A DNA stretch of 64,000 nt. Origin: Roseivirga sp. UBA6061. GTDB taxonomy: Bacteria; Bacteroidota; Bacteroidia; Cytophagales; Cyclobacteriaceae. Position 1 is the stretch's first letter, and every line of letters starts with the position of its first letter. The position numbers and the translations under genes were made by a program. The DNA lies in the NCBI GenBank assembly GCA_002427745.1, contig DIYF01000170.1, positions 1 to 64,000 of the forward strand. Direction: 5' to 3'. Shown here piece by piece: positions 17,711 through 25,354 of this stretch. The notes under the pieces were generated by a model. That model had not been told where the DNA came from and searched no databases. It saw only the letters and a list, made by a program, of their open reading frames with translations.

Positions 17711-17743
17711 AAAAGAGCTGTTTGAAAAGACAGCTCTTTTTTT
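17711..17743 (+). terminator. Intrinsic terminator after the VCBS gene
   Basis: An 11-base-pair stem (17711-17721 with 17730-17740) and 8-base loop is followed by a run of seven T residues, 38 bases after the stop codon. The A run on the other side would let it work in the minus direction as well. Confidence 0.88.
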
Positions 17744-17842
17744 AGTAACCTGATTATCAGATTCTTTCCGGTACACCTGTCTTTACAGGCACCCGCCATT
17801 CTTTTCAAAACACCTGATCGGTCAGGCATTATGCTGCAATAC

Positions 17843-18709
17843 TCATTGCTTTAGCAGGGACAGCATCTTCTCTGCATACCTTTTCCCCAGTATCCTGTAC
17901 CCCTCGGCATTAAAATGGGCGTTGTCTTTGGCAGGACAATCTTCTGACGATATGATATGGGCATTATCAACCACCTGAGGAAGCCTGTTAATAATCGTGT
18001 TCATGCTGCTGCAACAACTGTTTTCAACAGAAACCACTTCTCCGGCCAAAAGGGGTGTATTTTCAGGGTTCAGCGACAGGTCGGTCATCAGATCATTGTA
18101 GATTTTCTTTACGTAGTCAGGCCAGTTCACATCTCCTGTATTCGTTTCTCCCTGATGTAGTAAAACTCCCTTAATCACTCCCTTTTCCTGAGCTTTTTTA
18201 GCCAGTTGCACAAGATAATCATAAGGATTACCCTGATAGGCTGCTACCTTATCAGTAAACCACTTTTCAGCATAGGTAGAGTCGTAGGCCTGGTAGATGT
18301 CTTTGTCAAAAATTCTGATATCACAGCCACCGATAGCCACCATGACCACCCCAACCTTTACATTATCGGACAGATTTTCCACCATTGTTCTTCCGAAATA
18401 ATCGGCCGGAGAAAGACCGGAATGACATTGACTCAAAGGAGGAACCGCGGTATACCAGTTTCCTTTGGCCCTGTCAAGGTTGGGACAATCCAGTGCCTGC
18501 ATCACCTTAAAGCGACTGTTTACCTTCTTGTCCGTTGATTCGATCAGTCCCTGACCTTCCATATTCGACTGCCCGAAGCAGAGATAGATATGAAAATCAG
18601 GATCCTGTGCCAGCACTCTATTACCTACAGACAACAGCAGCACTGTATATAACATTGTCCTGAGTAGGGCATTTCCTGATATTCTATAAAATAAGTCCTT
18701 CGTGTTCAT
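17843..18709 (-). CDS. Exported carbohydrate acetyl esterase (SASA/SGNH type)
   Basis: A 288-residue protein with a signal peptide ending VLAQ (about residue 35). The catalytic serine is in CFGQSNMEGQG (about residue 46), a second block is VLLHQGETNTGD (about residue 185), and the His-containing block is DNAHFNAEGYRIL near the C-terminus. This is the sialate O-acetylesterase/acetylxylan-esterase (CE6/CE20-like) family. In this mannan locus it most likely removes acetyl groups from acetylated glucomannan. It is the last gene of a probable AraC-mannanase-isomerase-esterase operon. Confidence 0.85.
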   Translation of the reverse strand: MNTKDLFYRISGNALLRTMLYTVLLLSVGNRVLAQDPDFHIYLCFGQSNMEGQGLIESTDKKVNSRFKVMQALDCPNLDRAKGNWYTAVPPLSQCHSGLSPADYFGRTMVENLSDNVKVGVVMVAIGGCDIRIFDKDIYQAYDSTYAEKWFTDKVAAYQGNPYDYLVQLAKKAQEKGVIKGVLLHQGETNTGDVNWPDYVKKIYNDLMTDLSLNPENTPLLAGEVVSVENSCCSSMNTIINRLPQVVDNAHIISSEDCPAKDNAHFNAEGYRILGKRYAEKMLSLLKQ

Positions 18710-18755
18710 TACCTGTACTGATTACAAATAGCCCTGTTGCTTGTTTACACTCCGC

Positions 18756-19721
18756 TTATTCAGCATTGACAAAACTTCGCTTCATTGCTTTGAAAGTGGC
18801 TGCCATAGCGGCTTCATCTCCCATCTCATTAAGCCTTTGGTTAAAGGGCTCTGCCCTCACTGGTCCGTCATAGCCTATCTTCTTCAGCGCACGCAGAAAG
18901 CCCTGGAGATCGATTACACCAGAGTCTCCGGGTAATTCCCGCTGCCCGTCCACCTGTTCATCTGCAGTGCGACCGGCTTTGGCATCATTCAGGTCTACGG
19001 TGACAATATCTGTCGGGCTCAGCTCTTCTATATCAGCCACCGTTTCTCCGGCACAGAACCAGTGAAAAGCATCGAGCTGAATTCCGACATTCGGCATATT
19101 GATTTCCTCCAGCAGTTCCTGCAGCTCCTTCAGGGTTCGAATAAAGGCAAATTTATCGCGGGTCATCAGGGTTTTCGGCCCCACATACTCCAGCCCCAGC
19201 CTGATACCAAAAGGCTGAATTACTTCTGCAGCTTCTCTGAGTCGCCTGGCATGCAGCGCAAAGTTTTCACGGTAGGTTCGCGTATCATGGGTTGGCATGA
19301 TCCAGGTATTCATTCTGGTGGCCCCTGCTTTTTGTAATACTTCAGCGTTCGCAGCCAGCTCAGCCATTCCTTTTCGAAAATCTGCCTCTGAGTTTCTGAA
19401 TTGTACGGGCAAATTGGTGGAGTCCCAGCTGATATTGCGGCTTTTCATCTTTCTCAGAATCCCTTCTCGCTCAGACGGGGAATAGTTTTTCAGGTCTGTG
19501 ATTTGAGGAGATATGGCTTCAAAGCCATACTTGATGGCCAGATCCAGAGCTTTTGCAAACGGAAGGCTCACCCCTATAGCTCCGGGATTCACACTCATTT
19601 TATACGAAGGAGGAGCCATGAGTGAGTTTGAGAATGACCAACCAGGTATCATCAACCCCGCTCCTGCCAGTGCCGTGTTTTTTAAGAACTTTCTCCTTTT
19701 TATTGACTCCATATCACTCAT
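18756..19721 (-). CDS. Sugar phosphate isomerase/epimerase-like TIM-barrel protein, Tat-exported
   Basis: A 321-residue AP-endonuclease-2/xylose-isomerase-like TIM barrel. It starts with a twin-arginine signal (RRKFLKNTALAGAGLMIPG). Metal-site-like residues are seen in LGLEYVGPKT, GIQLDAFHWF, DIVTVDLNDAK and PVRAEPFNQ. The reaction is unknown; exported members of this family are frequent in Bacteroidota sugar loci. It overlaps the mannanase gene by 8 bases and lies 46 bases before the esterase. Confidence 0.8.
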   Translation of the reverse strand: MSDMESIKRRKFLKNTALAGAGLMIPGWSFSNSLMAPPSYKMSVNPGAIGVSLPFAKALDLAIKYGFEAISPQITDLKNYSPSEREGILRKMKSRNISWDSTNLPVQFRNSEADFRKGMAELAANAEVLQKAGATRMNTWIMPTHDTRTYRENFALHARRLREAAEVIQPFGIRLGLEYVGPKTLMTRDKFAFIRTLKELQELLEEINMPNVGIQLDAFHWFCAGETVADIEELSPTDIVTVDLNDAKAGRTADEQVDGQRELPGDSGVIDLQGFLRALKKIGYDGPVRAEPFNQRLNEMGDEAAMAATFKAMKRSFVNAE

Positions 19722-21033
19722 GCTGCTTCTGGTCTGTTTTACTCAATTGATTAAATTTCTCTGCATATCGTCTGATCACCTCAAGAGTTGAAGTATCTGT
19801 ATCATACACTGAATACCAGCCTTGTTTTTCATGTGGTGGATCTCCTATCAGGTCATCCCCTCCCCGCCAGTAAGCTCCCGGAATACGGGGACGGCCTTCT
19901 CCGGACCAGGCCCAGAAATTACATCCGGCTACCGGACCTCCATGTTGTGACAGGTCAAACAACTGCTGAAATACTTCCCTGTAGTAGCGGTCTCTGCTTT
20001 CCGTGGACGTACCCGGCTCATACAACTCCTTATCGCGGGCCATACCGAACTCTTCCAACACTACAGGCTTTCCCATATTCTTTGCCATGGCTATATGATC
20101 GGCTATGTACGACCTGGCCTCCTTCAGGGCCCTGTCAAGAGTTTCCGGTTTTTTCGGGTCATACCAGTTCCAGTTTTGTACCCAGATATGCATGGTCAGA
20201 TAGTCGATATTTTTACTCCCCTGGTCTTTGCGAAAACTGGCTCCGGCAAAGAAATTGTCGGCATCTCCCTCTCCACCAAGGCTAACCAGATGATTCGGGT
20301 CAAGCCTCTTGATCAGTGAGGCCGTTTTTTCAATCCATTTGCGAAAAGTTCTGCCATTTACAAAGCTTCTCGGCTCATTGGCCAGCTGCCAGGCCATAAT
20401 GGTAGGGTCATCTTTATAGGCCTGCCCTGTAATGGAGTTCACCCGGCTGATCAAAAACCTGATGTGGTCTTCGAAAAGTTGCTGAGCCTTTTTGTTTCTA
20501 TAAAAACTGCTGGTAAAACGCTGATAGCGCATCCAGCTTCCACCTTCTTCCGGGGGGTGATAGGGAATCGTCTCTTCGTTAGCCCAGGAAATATACTGAC
20601 TCATTCCTCCTGACCAGTCCCAGAAATTGGTAAGACAAATCACCGCATGCATTTGCCGTTTCTTCATTTCAGCCAACAAAAAGTCCAGACCTTCCAGCAC
20701 CTGTTGCTCATACTGTCCGGGAGCCGATTGCAGTGAAGGTTTCACCCTCCAGGGTGCTGAATCAGGTCCTTCGCTAGCCCCCATTACTCTGAGGTTTTTC
20801 ACACCCAGCGACTCCAGTCTGTCCAGTTCTCTGGTCAATCTTTCGCGATCTCCTTCTGCACCAGATACCCCCAGATTCATGCCGTACCAGAAATTGGCCC
20901 CTAAAAAGTAATAGGGTCGGCCTTTGAGTTTAAACTGAAGTCCCTCTACCTGAATAAAATCGTCTTCCTGGCCTTGAACAGGGTTAAGCATGCCGGTAAT
21001 TAGCAATAAAGTAAGACTGAGTCTCCCGATCAT
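19714..21033 (-). CDS. GH5 endo-beta-1,4-mannanase
   Basis: A secreted GH5 enzyme of the mannanase subgroup (GH5_7-like). I start at an internal Met (21031-21033) because it opens a proper signal peptide, MIGRLSLTLLLITGMLNPVQ; a frame 28 codons longer to 21117 exists. The (beta/alpha)8 domain begins FIQVEGLQFKLKGRPYYFLG. The acid/base Glu is in WQLANEPRSF and the nucleophile in VVLEEFGMAR. It is expected to cut mannan or glucomannan backbones outside the cell or in the periplasm. AraC-type regulator gene upstream. Confidence 0.88.
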   Translation of the reverse strand: MIGRLSLTLLLITGMLNPVQGQEDDFIQVEGLQFKLKGRPYYFLGANFWYGMNLGVSGAEGDRERLTRELDRLESLGVKNLRVMGASEGPDSAPWRVKPSLQSAPGQYEQQVLEGLDFLLAEMKKRQMHAVICLTNFWDWSGGMSQYISWANEETIPYHPPEEGGSWMRYQRFTSSFYRNKKAQQLFEDHIRFLISRVNSITGQAYKDDPTIMAWQLANEPRSFVNGRTFRKWIEKTASLIKRLDPNHLVSLGGEGDADNFFAGASFRKDQGSKNIDYLTMHIWVQNWNWYDPKKPETLDRALKEARSYIADHIAMAKNMGKPVVLEEFGMARDKELYEPGTSTESRDRYYREVFQQLFDLSQHGGPVAGCNFWAWSGEGRPRIPGAYWRGGDDLIGDPPHEKQGWYSVYDTDTSTLEVIRRYAEKFNQLSKTDQKQHE

Positions 21034-21137
21034 ATGGTGACAACATAGGGCTAAGTTGAGAGATTTCAGGTCATTCTTTCTACAATAATTCGTCAATCTC
21101 ATCAAAGATTCCTTCATCCTTCTTTATTCTACAGAGC

Positions 21138-22028
21138 TCAGGAAACTCTTTGCCTTAATTGGCGCATGGTCTGCAACAGGACTTCATCTGATATCTCAGA
21201 CCGTTGCCCGTAATAATCGGAAGGAGACTGACTCGTAAAGAATTGAAAATCCTTAATGAAATGGTTCTGATCATAAAAGCCGAGGTCATAGATAGAGCCG
21301 TCATAAAAGGAGGTTTTATGGCGATTCAGTCGCTTATAAGCCTTTTTAAAACGCATTACCTTCAGGTAATTCTTGGGAGAAAGCCCTATATACTGATTAA
21401 ACAATCGCTCCAGCTTTTTGGAATGAAGCTGATAGCGCTCCTGAATGCCCGACAAGTCCGGCATCAATTCAGCTCCGAGAATATACCGGCTGATTGCCTG
21501 GCTAAGCTGTAGGTCATGCCCCCTGTTTCCATTGAGTCTGCTTTGAAAAGCAGCATTTAACAGACTTATCATTTGAGCCTCACTGTCTTGCTCAAACACG
21601 CGTTCTTCGAGCTCAGTCAGCCAGGTCTTCTTCAGACCTTCAAGAGCAATAGATAGATTGCGAAATTCGCTTTCTGGGATACCTGAAAGAAGGTTGAGAG
21701 CACCGGCAGACAGCTTTACGCCTACCAAATGGGTGTGGCCGATGCGCCTGGCCAGAATGGACTTATTTCTTTGCCCCACAACACAGCTCTCATTTATGGA
21801 CAGCTCCTGCCCCGATGTGACGTCTGTCCTGGCATAAACAGAGCTGTCGTTAAAAATGATTTCCGTACAGCCATCCGGAATCAAAAGGTCATTAGTTCCG
21901 GCACTCCCCTGATCGATACCCCTCAGAATCCAATAGTACCTGATAAAGGGTTTGAGTTGAGGTGCGGGCTGAAAGATTTTGTAGTACAAGGCCTTTTGAT
22001 TTACCGATGAATTTAATCCAAAACACAC
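21138..22028 (-). CDS. AraC-family regulator (mannan locus, first copy)
   Basis: A 296-residue regulator with an N-terminal sensor domain of the DUF6597 type (QPAPQLKPFIRYYWILRG, then LLIPDGCTEIIFN) and a C-terminal AraC DNA-binding domain containing LFNQYIGLSPKNYLKVMRFK and IYDLGFYDQNHFIKDFQFF. It sits just upstream of the mannanase-isomerase-esterase genes on the same strand and probably controls the locus. The ligand is unknown. Confidence 0.85.
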   Translation of the reverse strand: MCFGLNSSVNQKALYYKIFQPAPQLKPFIRYYWILRGIDQGSAGTNDLLIPDGCTEIIFNDSSVYARTDVTSGQELSINESCVVGQRNKSILARRIGHTHLVGVKLSAGALNLLSGIPESEFRNLSIALEGLKKTWLTELEERVFEQDSEAQMISLLNAAFQSRLNGNRGHDLQLSQAISRYILGAELMPDLSGIQERYQLHSKKLERLFNQYIGLSPKNYLKVMRFKKAYKRLNRHKTSFYDGSIYDLGFYDQNHFIKDFQFFTSQSPSDYYGQRSEISDEVLLQTMRQLRQRVS

Positions 22029-22214
22029 TTCCTGTCATAGAATCTCAGGAAAAACACACCGCTGATATACACAAATCGAAAAACCTGATGTTTCATCAAA
22101 AAAATTATCAGACAGTAGTATGCAGAATTTTGCTCCTCACGCACAGCATTTCCTGATTGACACCAAAAAGGGTTTAATTCACTGTTTTTCAGACATTTGA
22201 AAACAAAAACACTA

Positions 22215-22245
22215 TTGAATTTGCTCATAGATTATTATACCTTAG
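22215..22245 (+). promoter_or_regulatory. Promoter-like sequence upstream of a small gene
   Basis: TTG at 22215-22217, then 20 bases, then TACCTTAG at 22238-22245, which differs from the Bacteroidota -7 consensus TAnnTTTG by one base. It would start transcription about 55 bases before the 107-codon frame. Confidence 0.4.
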
Positions 22246-22308
22246 TCTTAGTGATGAGGTAATGAAAGTTCCTTCACGCACCTAAACCTCAACCAAATAC
22301 TCATAGTG

Positions 22309-22629
22309 ATGACTGCTTCCTTCGGCTCTATGCTATTCGCCTATTTAATGCAGGCAATCAACCTGCAGAACCTTCCTTTCAATCTACTTTGGCTCCTGTC
22401 AGTCCCTGTCATACTTTATCTACTCATTTCGAGATTGAGGTACCTGGGCAAAGTCCGGACTGAACATAACCAGATATTTGAGGCAAGTCTGAGTGGCAGC
22501 CCGTGCACTGCCTTAAAGGATCTACAGGAGCAATCAGCCAAGCCAGAACATACGGTTATCGCCAGGGAACAGCCGCTGTTTCCCGATACTCTTGCTCCCC
22601 GGCTTCACCAGGAGTTAAAAGCCTCCTGA
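22309..22629 (+). CDS. Small hypothetical membrane protein
   Basis: A frame of 106 residues with one clear hydrophobic segment (about residues 22-40, LPFNLLWLLSVPVILYLL) after a short amphipathic start, then a charged cytoplasmic-like tail. I do not recognise a family. A promoter-like sequence lies upstream and an AraC gene follows 180 bases later, so it may be real, but codon evidence alone is weak. Confidence 0.35.
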   Translation: MTASFGSMLFAYLMQAINLQNLPFNLLWLLSVPVILYLLISRLRYLGKVRTEHNQIFEASLSGSPCTALKDLQEQSAKPEHTVIAREQPLFPDTLAPRLHQELKAS

Positions 22630-22811
22630 AATTAACCATGGGCAGTACGTAACAGACATTAACTGACCTGGTGAGCTTTGGTTTAAGTGTCTAAAAATCA
22701 ACCTGAAACAGCACGTTTCTGCCTCTCTGTCTTTCATAGCTCGGCCTAAAACTGTATTTTTAGTAAAGAAAAATGTCAATTTTACACATTGATCTGACAT
22801 AATACTTTACA

Positions 22812-23684
22812 ATGAACAGAAATACACACAGAGAGATTACACCTCTCGCACCTGAAGATAGCTTTTTAGTATTCGAACGGGTCAAAAGTCAATTCGATTT
22901 CCCTATACATTTTCACCCGGAGTTTGAGCTCAACTTCATCTATAACGGCAAAGGCTGCCGCAGAATCATAGGTGACAGCATGGAGGAAATTGATGATATT
23001 GAACTGGTTTTGGTAGGCCCTAACCTGGAGCATGGCTGGGAAACTCATAATTGCCAAAGCTCAGAAGTTCATGAAGTAACCATTCAGTTTCACAATGATT
23101 TATTTGATGACAAACTGCTATCACGCAGAATCTTCAAACCCATAAAGGACCTCTTCAATCGCTCCAATCACGGCATTCTGTTTTCTGAAAAAACGGCCAG
23201 AGAATTGAAGCCCAGAATCATGGCGCTTTCCAAAATAGACAGCATTGATTACTTCCTGGAGCTGATTTCACTACTGCAGGACCTGGCTAATTCCAGGAAT
23301 CAGCGGCTCCTGTCTACCTACGGATCTCACAACAGCAAATTTGAAAACAGCCACCAGATAGAGAAAGTCTACACCTTTATACAGCAGAATTTTCACCGGA
23401 AGGTTACACTCTCTGAAGTATCAGACCTCGTGAACATGAGTACTGTCTCCTTTAATCGCTTTATCAAGAAGAGAACAGGTAAAACCTTTATCGAATACAT
23501 CAATGATACCCGGATCAGCTATGCCGCCCGCTGGCTGATTGAGACTGACCTGAGTATTGGCGAGATAGGTTTTAAATGTGGCTTCAATAACATTGCCAAT
23601 TTCAACCGGGTATTTAAGAAGTCAAAGGATTGTACTCCCAGTGAATTCAGGGCTGAATTCCAGGGTATTAAAAGAGTACTTTAA
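22812..23684 (+). CDS. AraC-family regulator with cupin sensor domain (second copy)
   Basis: A 290-residue regulator. The N-terminal half is a cupin (FPIHFHPEFELNFIYNG with the HFHPEFE metal or sugar-binding pattern, about residues 30-45). The C-terminal AraC domain contains VTLSEVSDLVNMSTVSFNRF and SIGEIGFKCGFNNIANFNRVF. It belongs to a different AraC subgroup from the minus-strand copy 0.8 kb away. The GH5 gene follows 150 bases downstream, with a long inverted repeat between them that could be an operator. Confidence 0.88.
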   Translation: MNRNTHREITPLAPEDSFLVFERVKSQFDFPIHFHPEFELNFIYNGKGCRRIIGDSMEEIDDIELVLVGPNLEHGWETHNCQSSEVHEVTIQFHNDLFDDKLLSRRIFKPIKDLFNRSNHGILFSEKTARELKPRIMALSKIDSIDYFLELISLLQDLANSRNQRLLSTYGSHNSKFENSHQIEKVYTFIQQNFHRKVTLSEVSDLVNMSTVSFNRFIKKRTGKTFIEYINDTRISYAARWLIETDLSIGEIGFKCGFNNIANFNRVFKKSKDCTPSEFRAEFQGIKRVL

Positions 23685-23710
23685 CAAACTGACTGATTAT
23701 ATCGTACTAC

Positions 23711-23773
23711 GATTTGACAAAATCCGTAAAACAAAACATCAGCCTTCTTGTTAATTTCATTGTTTGTCAAATC
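23711..23773 (+). promoter_or_regulatory. Perfect 11-base inverted repeat, candidate operator upstream of GH5 gene
   Basis: GATTTGACAAA (23711-23721) and TTTGTCAAATC (23763-23773) are exact reverse complements with 41 bases between. The core TGACAAA also appears twice in the susC/GH26 divergent region (33837-33843 and 34027-34033). An AraC dimer could bridge such sites, but the 7-base core alone would occur several times by chance in 64 kb. Confidence 0.45.
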
Positions 23774-23834
23774 TCTGATTTGAAAGGGGCTACTTCTCCC
23801 CTTTTCATATCATCTATCAAAACATCATTACCCC

Positions 23835-24830
23835 ATGAAACGCGCTTCAATTTTTGTTACACTCTTTATGTTGTCGCTTGCCTCTCTGCAGGCACAGCTC
23901 GACCGGATTTCGGTTTCCGGAAACAGCTTCGTTGATCCTTCCGGAAAGGAAATTGTATTCAGAGGCTATAGTAGCAGCGACCCTGATAAACTGGAAAGCC
24001 AGGGTGACTGGAACCAGGAATATTTTGAAGAGATGAAACGATGGGGCGCGAACCTTGTCAGATTTCCCATACACCCTACCGCCTGGAACAAACGTGGCAA
24101 GGAGGCTTATCTGAAACTGCTGGATGACGGTATCAAATGGGCCGGAGATCAGGGGATGTATGTAATCATTGACTGGCACAGCATCGGTAACCTGCGAACC
24201 GAAATGTATCAGGATGACATGTATAACACCACTCAAAAAGAAACCTTCGATTTCTGGCGAACCATCGGGGCCAAATATGGAAAAAATCCGGTAGTGGCCT
24301 TTTACGAATTGTACAATGAACCCACTACCTACAATGGTCAACTCGGCACATCCAGTTGGGCACAATGGAAGGAGTTGAATACTGAAATGATCGGGATCGT
24401 AAGAGCCAATGGTGGTGAAGGTATTCCGCTGGTAGCCGGATTTAACTGGGCTTATAACCTGACTCCCGTTAAGGATGACCCGATTGAGGCAGAAGGCATC
24501 GCCTATGTGAGCCACCCTTATCCACAAAAACGAAACAAGCCCTGGGAAGATCAGTGGACCAAAGACTGGGGCTTTGTCAAAGAGAAACACCCCCTTATAC
24601 TCACTGAGATAGGGTTTTGCGGACCGGAAGACCCCGGAGCCCATGTACCGGTCATCAGTGATGAGTCATATGGAGATGCTATTACCAACTATAGCGATGA
24701 ACGTAATATCTCTTATGTCGTCTGGGTATTTGACAGACAATGGGCTCCTCGCCTCTTCGAGGATGAGCAGTACACTCCTTCAAGACATGGTCGTTATTTC
24801 AAAAAGAAACTGAACAGTTACAAGTACTGA
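23835..24830 (+). CDS. GH5 glycosidase (cellulase/glucomannanase-like)
   Basis: A 331-residue secreted enzyme. The signal peptide ends SLQAQ (about residue 21) and the GH5 barrel fills the rest: FRGYSSSDPDKLE, VRFPIHPTAWN, MYVIIDWHSIG, the acid/base Glu in YELYNEPTTYN, and the nucleophile in LILTEIGFCG. It looks more like GH5 endoglucanases than the mannanase at 19.7 kb, so it may cut the glucose-containing parts of glucomannan. A terminator follows. The subfamily cannot be fixed by eye. Confidence 0.85.
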   Translation: MKRASIFVTLFMLSLASLQAQLDRISVSGNSFVDPSGKEIVFRGYSSSDPDKLESQGDWNQEYFEEMKRWGANLVRFPIHPTAWNKRGKEAYLKLLDDGIKWAGDQGMYVIIDWHSIGNLRTEMYQDDMYNTTQKETFDFWRTIGAKYGKNPVVAFYELYNEPTTYNGQLGTSSWAQWKELNTEMIGIVRANGGEGIPLVAGFNWAYNLTPVKDDPIEAEGIAYVSHPYPQKRNKPWEDQWTKDWGFVKEKHPLILTEIGFCGPEDPGAHVPVISDESYGDAITNYSDERNISYVVWVFDRQWAPRLFEDEQYTPSRHGRYFKKKLNSYKY

Positions 24831-24851
24831 TTTATAAGAAACTCTCTTTAT

Positions 24852-24890
24852 AAAAGCCCTGCCGGAATGATTTCAGCAGGGCTTTTTTTG
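24852..24890 (+). terminator. Intrinsic terminator after the GH5 gene
   Basis: An 11-base-pair stem (24852-24862 with 24876-24886) and 13-base loop is followed by T residues, ending 21-60 bases after the stop codon. Confidence 0.85.
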
Positions 24891-24902
24891 TTTGGATTGA
24901 TT

Positions 24903-25299
24903 TCATCAGGGTCCACTACGTGAGACCCTGATGGAGATTGAGGGTAAGACTGTGAGTCACTCGCGGAACGCGAGCGACTGAAGAGAATAATCTTGTCAGC
25001 ACAGGAATCGTCTGACCACTTCGAGTGGTCGGACGACTGGATTCGCCTCAGCCCCTTCCCTCGAGTACCATCAACAGAAAAGCGTAAAACACCAAAACCT
25101 CTACAAGACTGAAGACTTCATCAGGGTCCACTACGTGAGACCCTGAGGGAGATTGAGGGGGAAGACCATGAGTCACTCGCGGAACGCGAGCGACCGGAGA
25201 GAACAATCCTGTCAGCAGAGGAATCGTCTAACCACTTCGAGTGGTCGGACGATTGGATTCACCTCAGGCACCGGCAACAGGAAAGCGTAAAACACAAAA
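24903..25299 (+). repeat. Two tandem copies of a 215-base structured repeat
   Basis: Copy 1 starts at 24903 and copy 2 at 25118, with about 85-90 percent identity by eye. Each copy has three hairpins in the same order: CAGGGTC...GACCCTG (24907-24930), a CTCGCG-GAA-CGCGAG stem (24956-24978), and CGTC-GACCACT-TCG-AGTGGTC-GACG with a central mismatch (25009-25035). Hairpin 3 of copy 2 has one broken pair. There is no coding frame. It fills the gap between the convergent GH5 and fasciclin-fusion genes. It may be an untranslated RNA structure or a mobile palindromic repeat. Confidence 0.75.
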
Positions 25300-25327
25300 A
25301 CCCTGCAGGACCGAAGCCCTGCAGGGT
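25300..25327 (-). terminator. Intrinsic terminator of the SusCD-type operon
   Basis: A 10-base-pair stem (25300-25309 with 25318-25327), followed in the minus direction by TTTTTGTGTTTT, lies 28 bases after the stop codon of the fasciclin-fusion gene. It ends the minus-strand susC-susD-binding protein operon. Confidence 0.85.
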
Positions 25328-25354
25328 AAAAGAACAATTGTATGAAGAAAAGTA

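Noticed and set aside
24903..25299. Possible CRISPR-like array
   Set aside because: Only two long units with conserved interiors and no short repeat-spacer pattern; no cas genes nearby.
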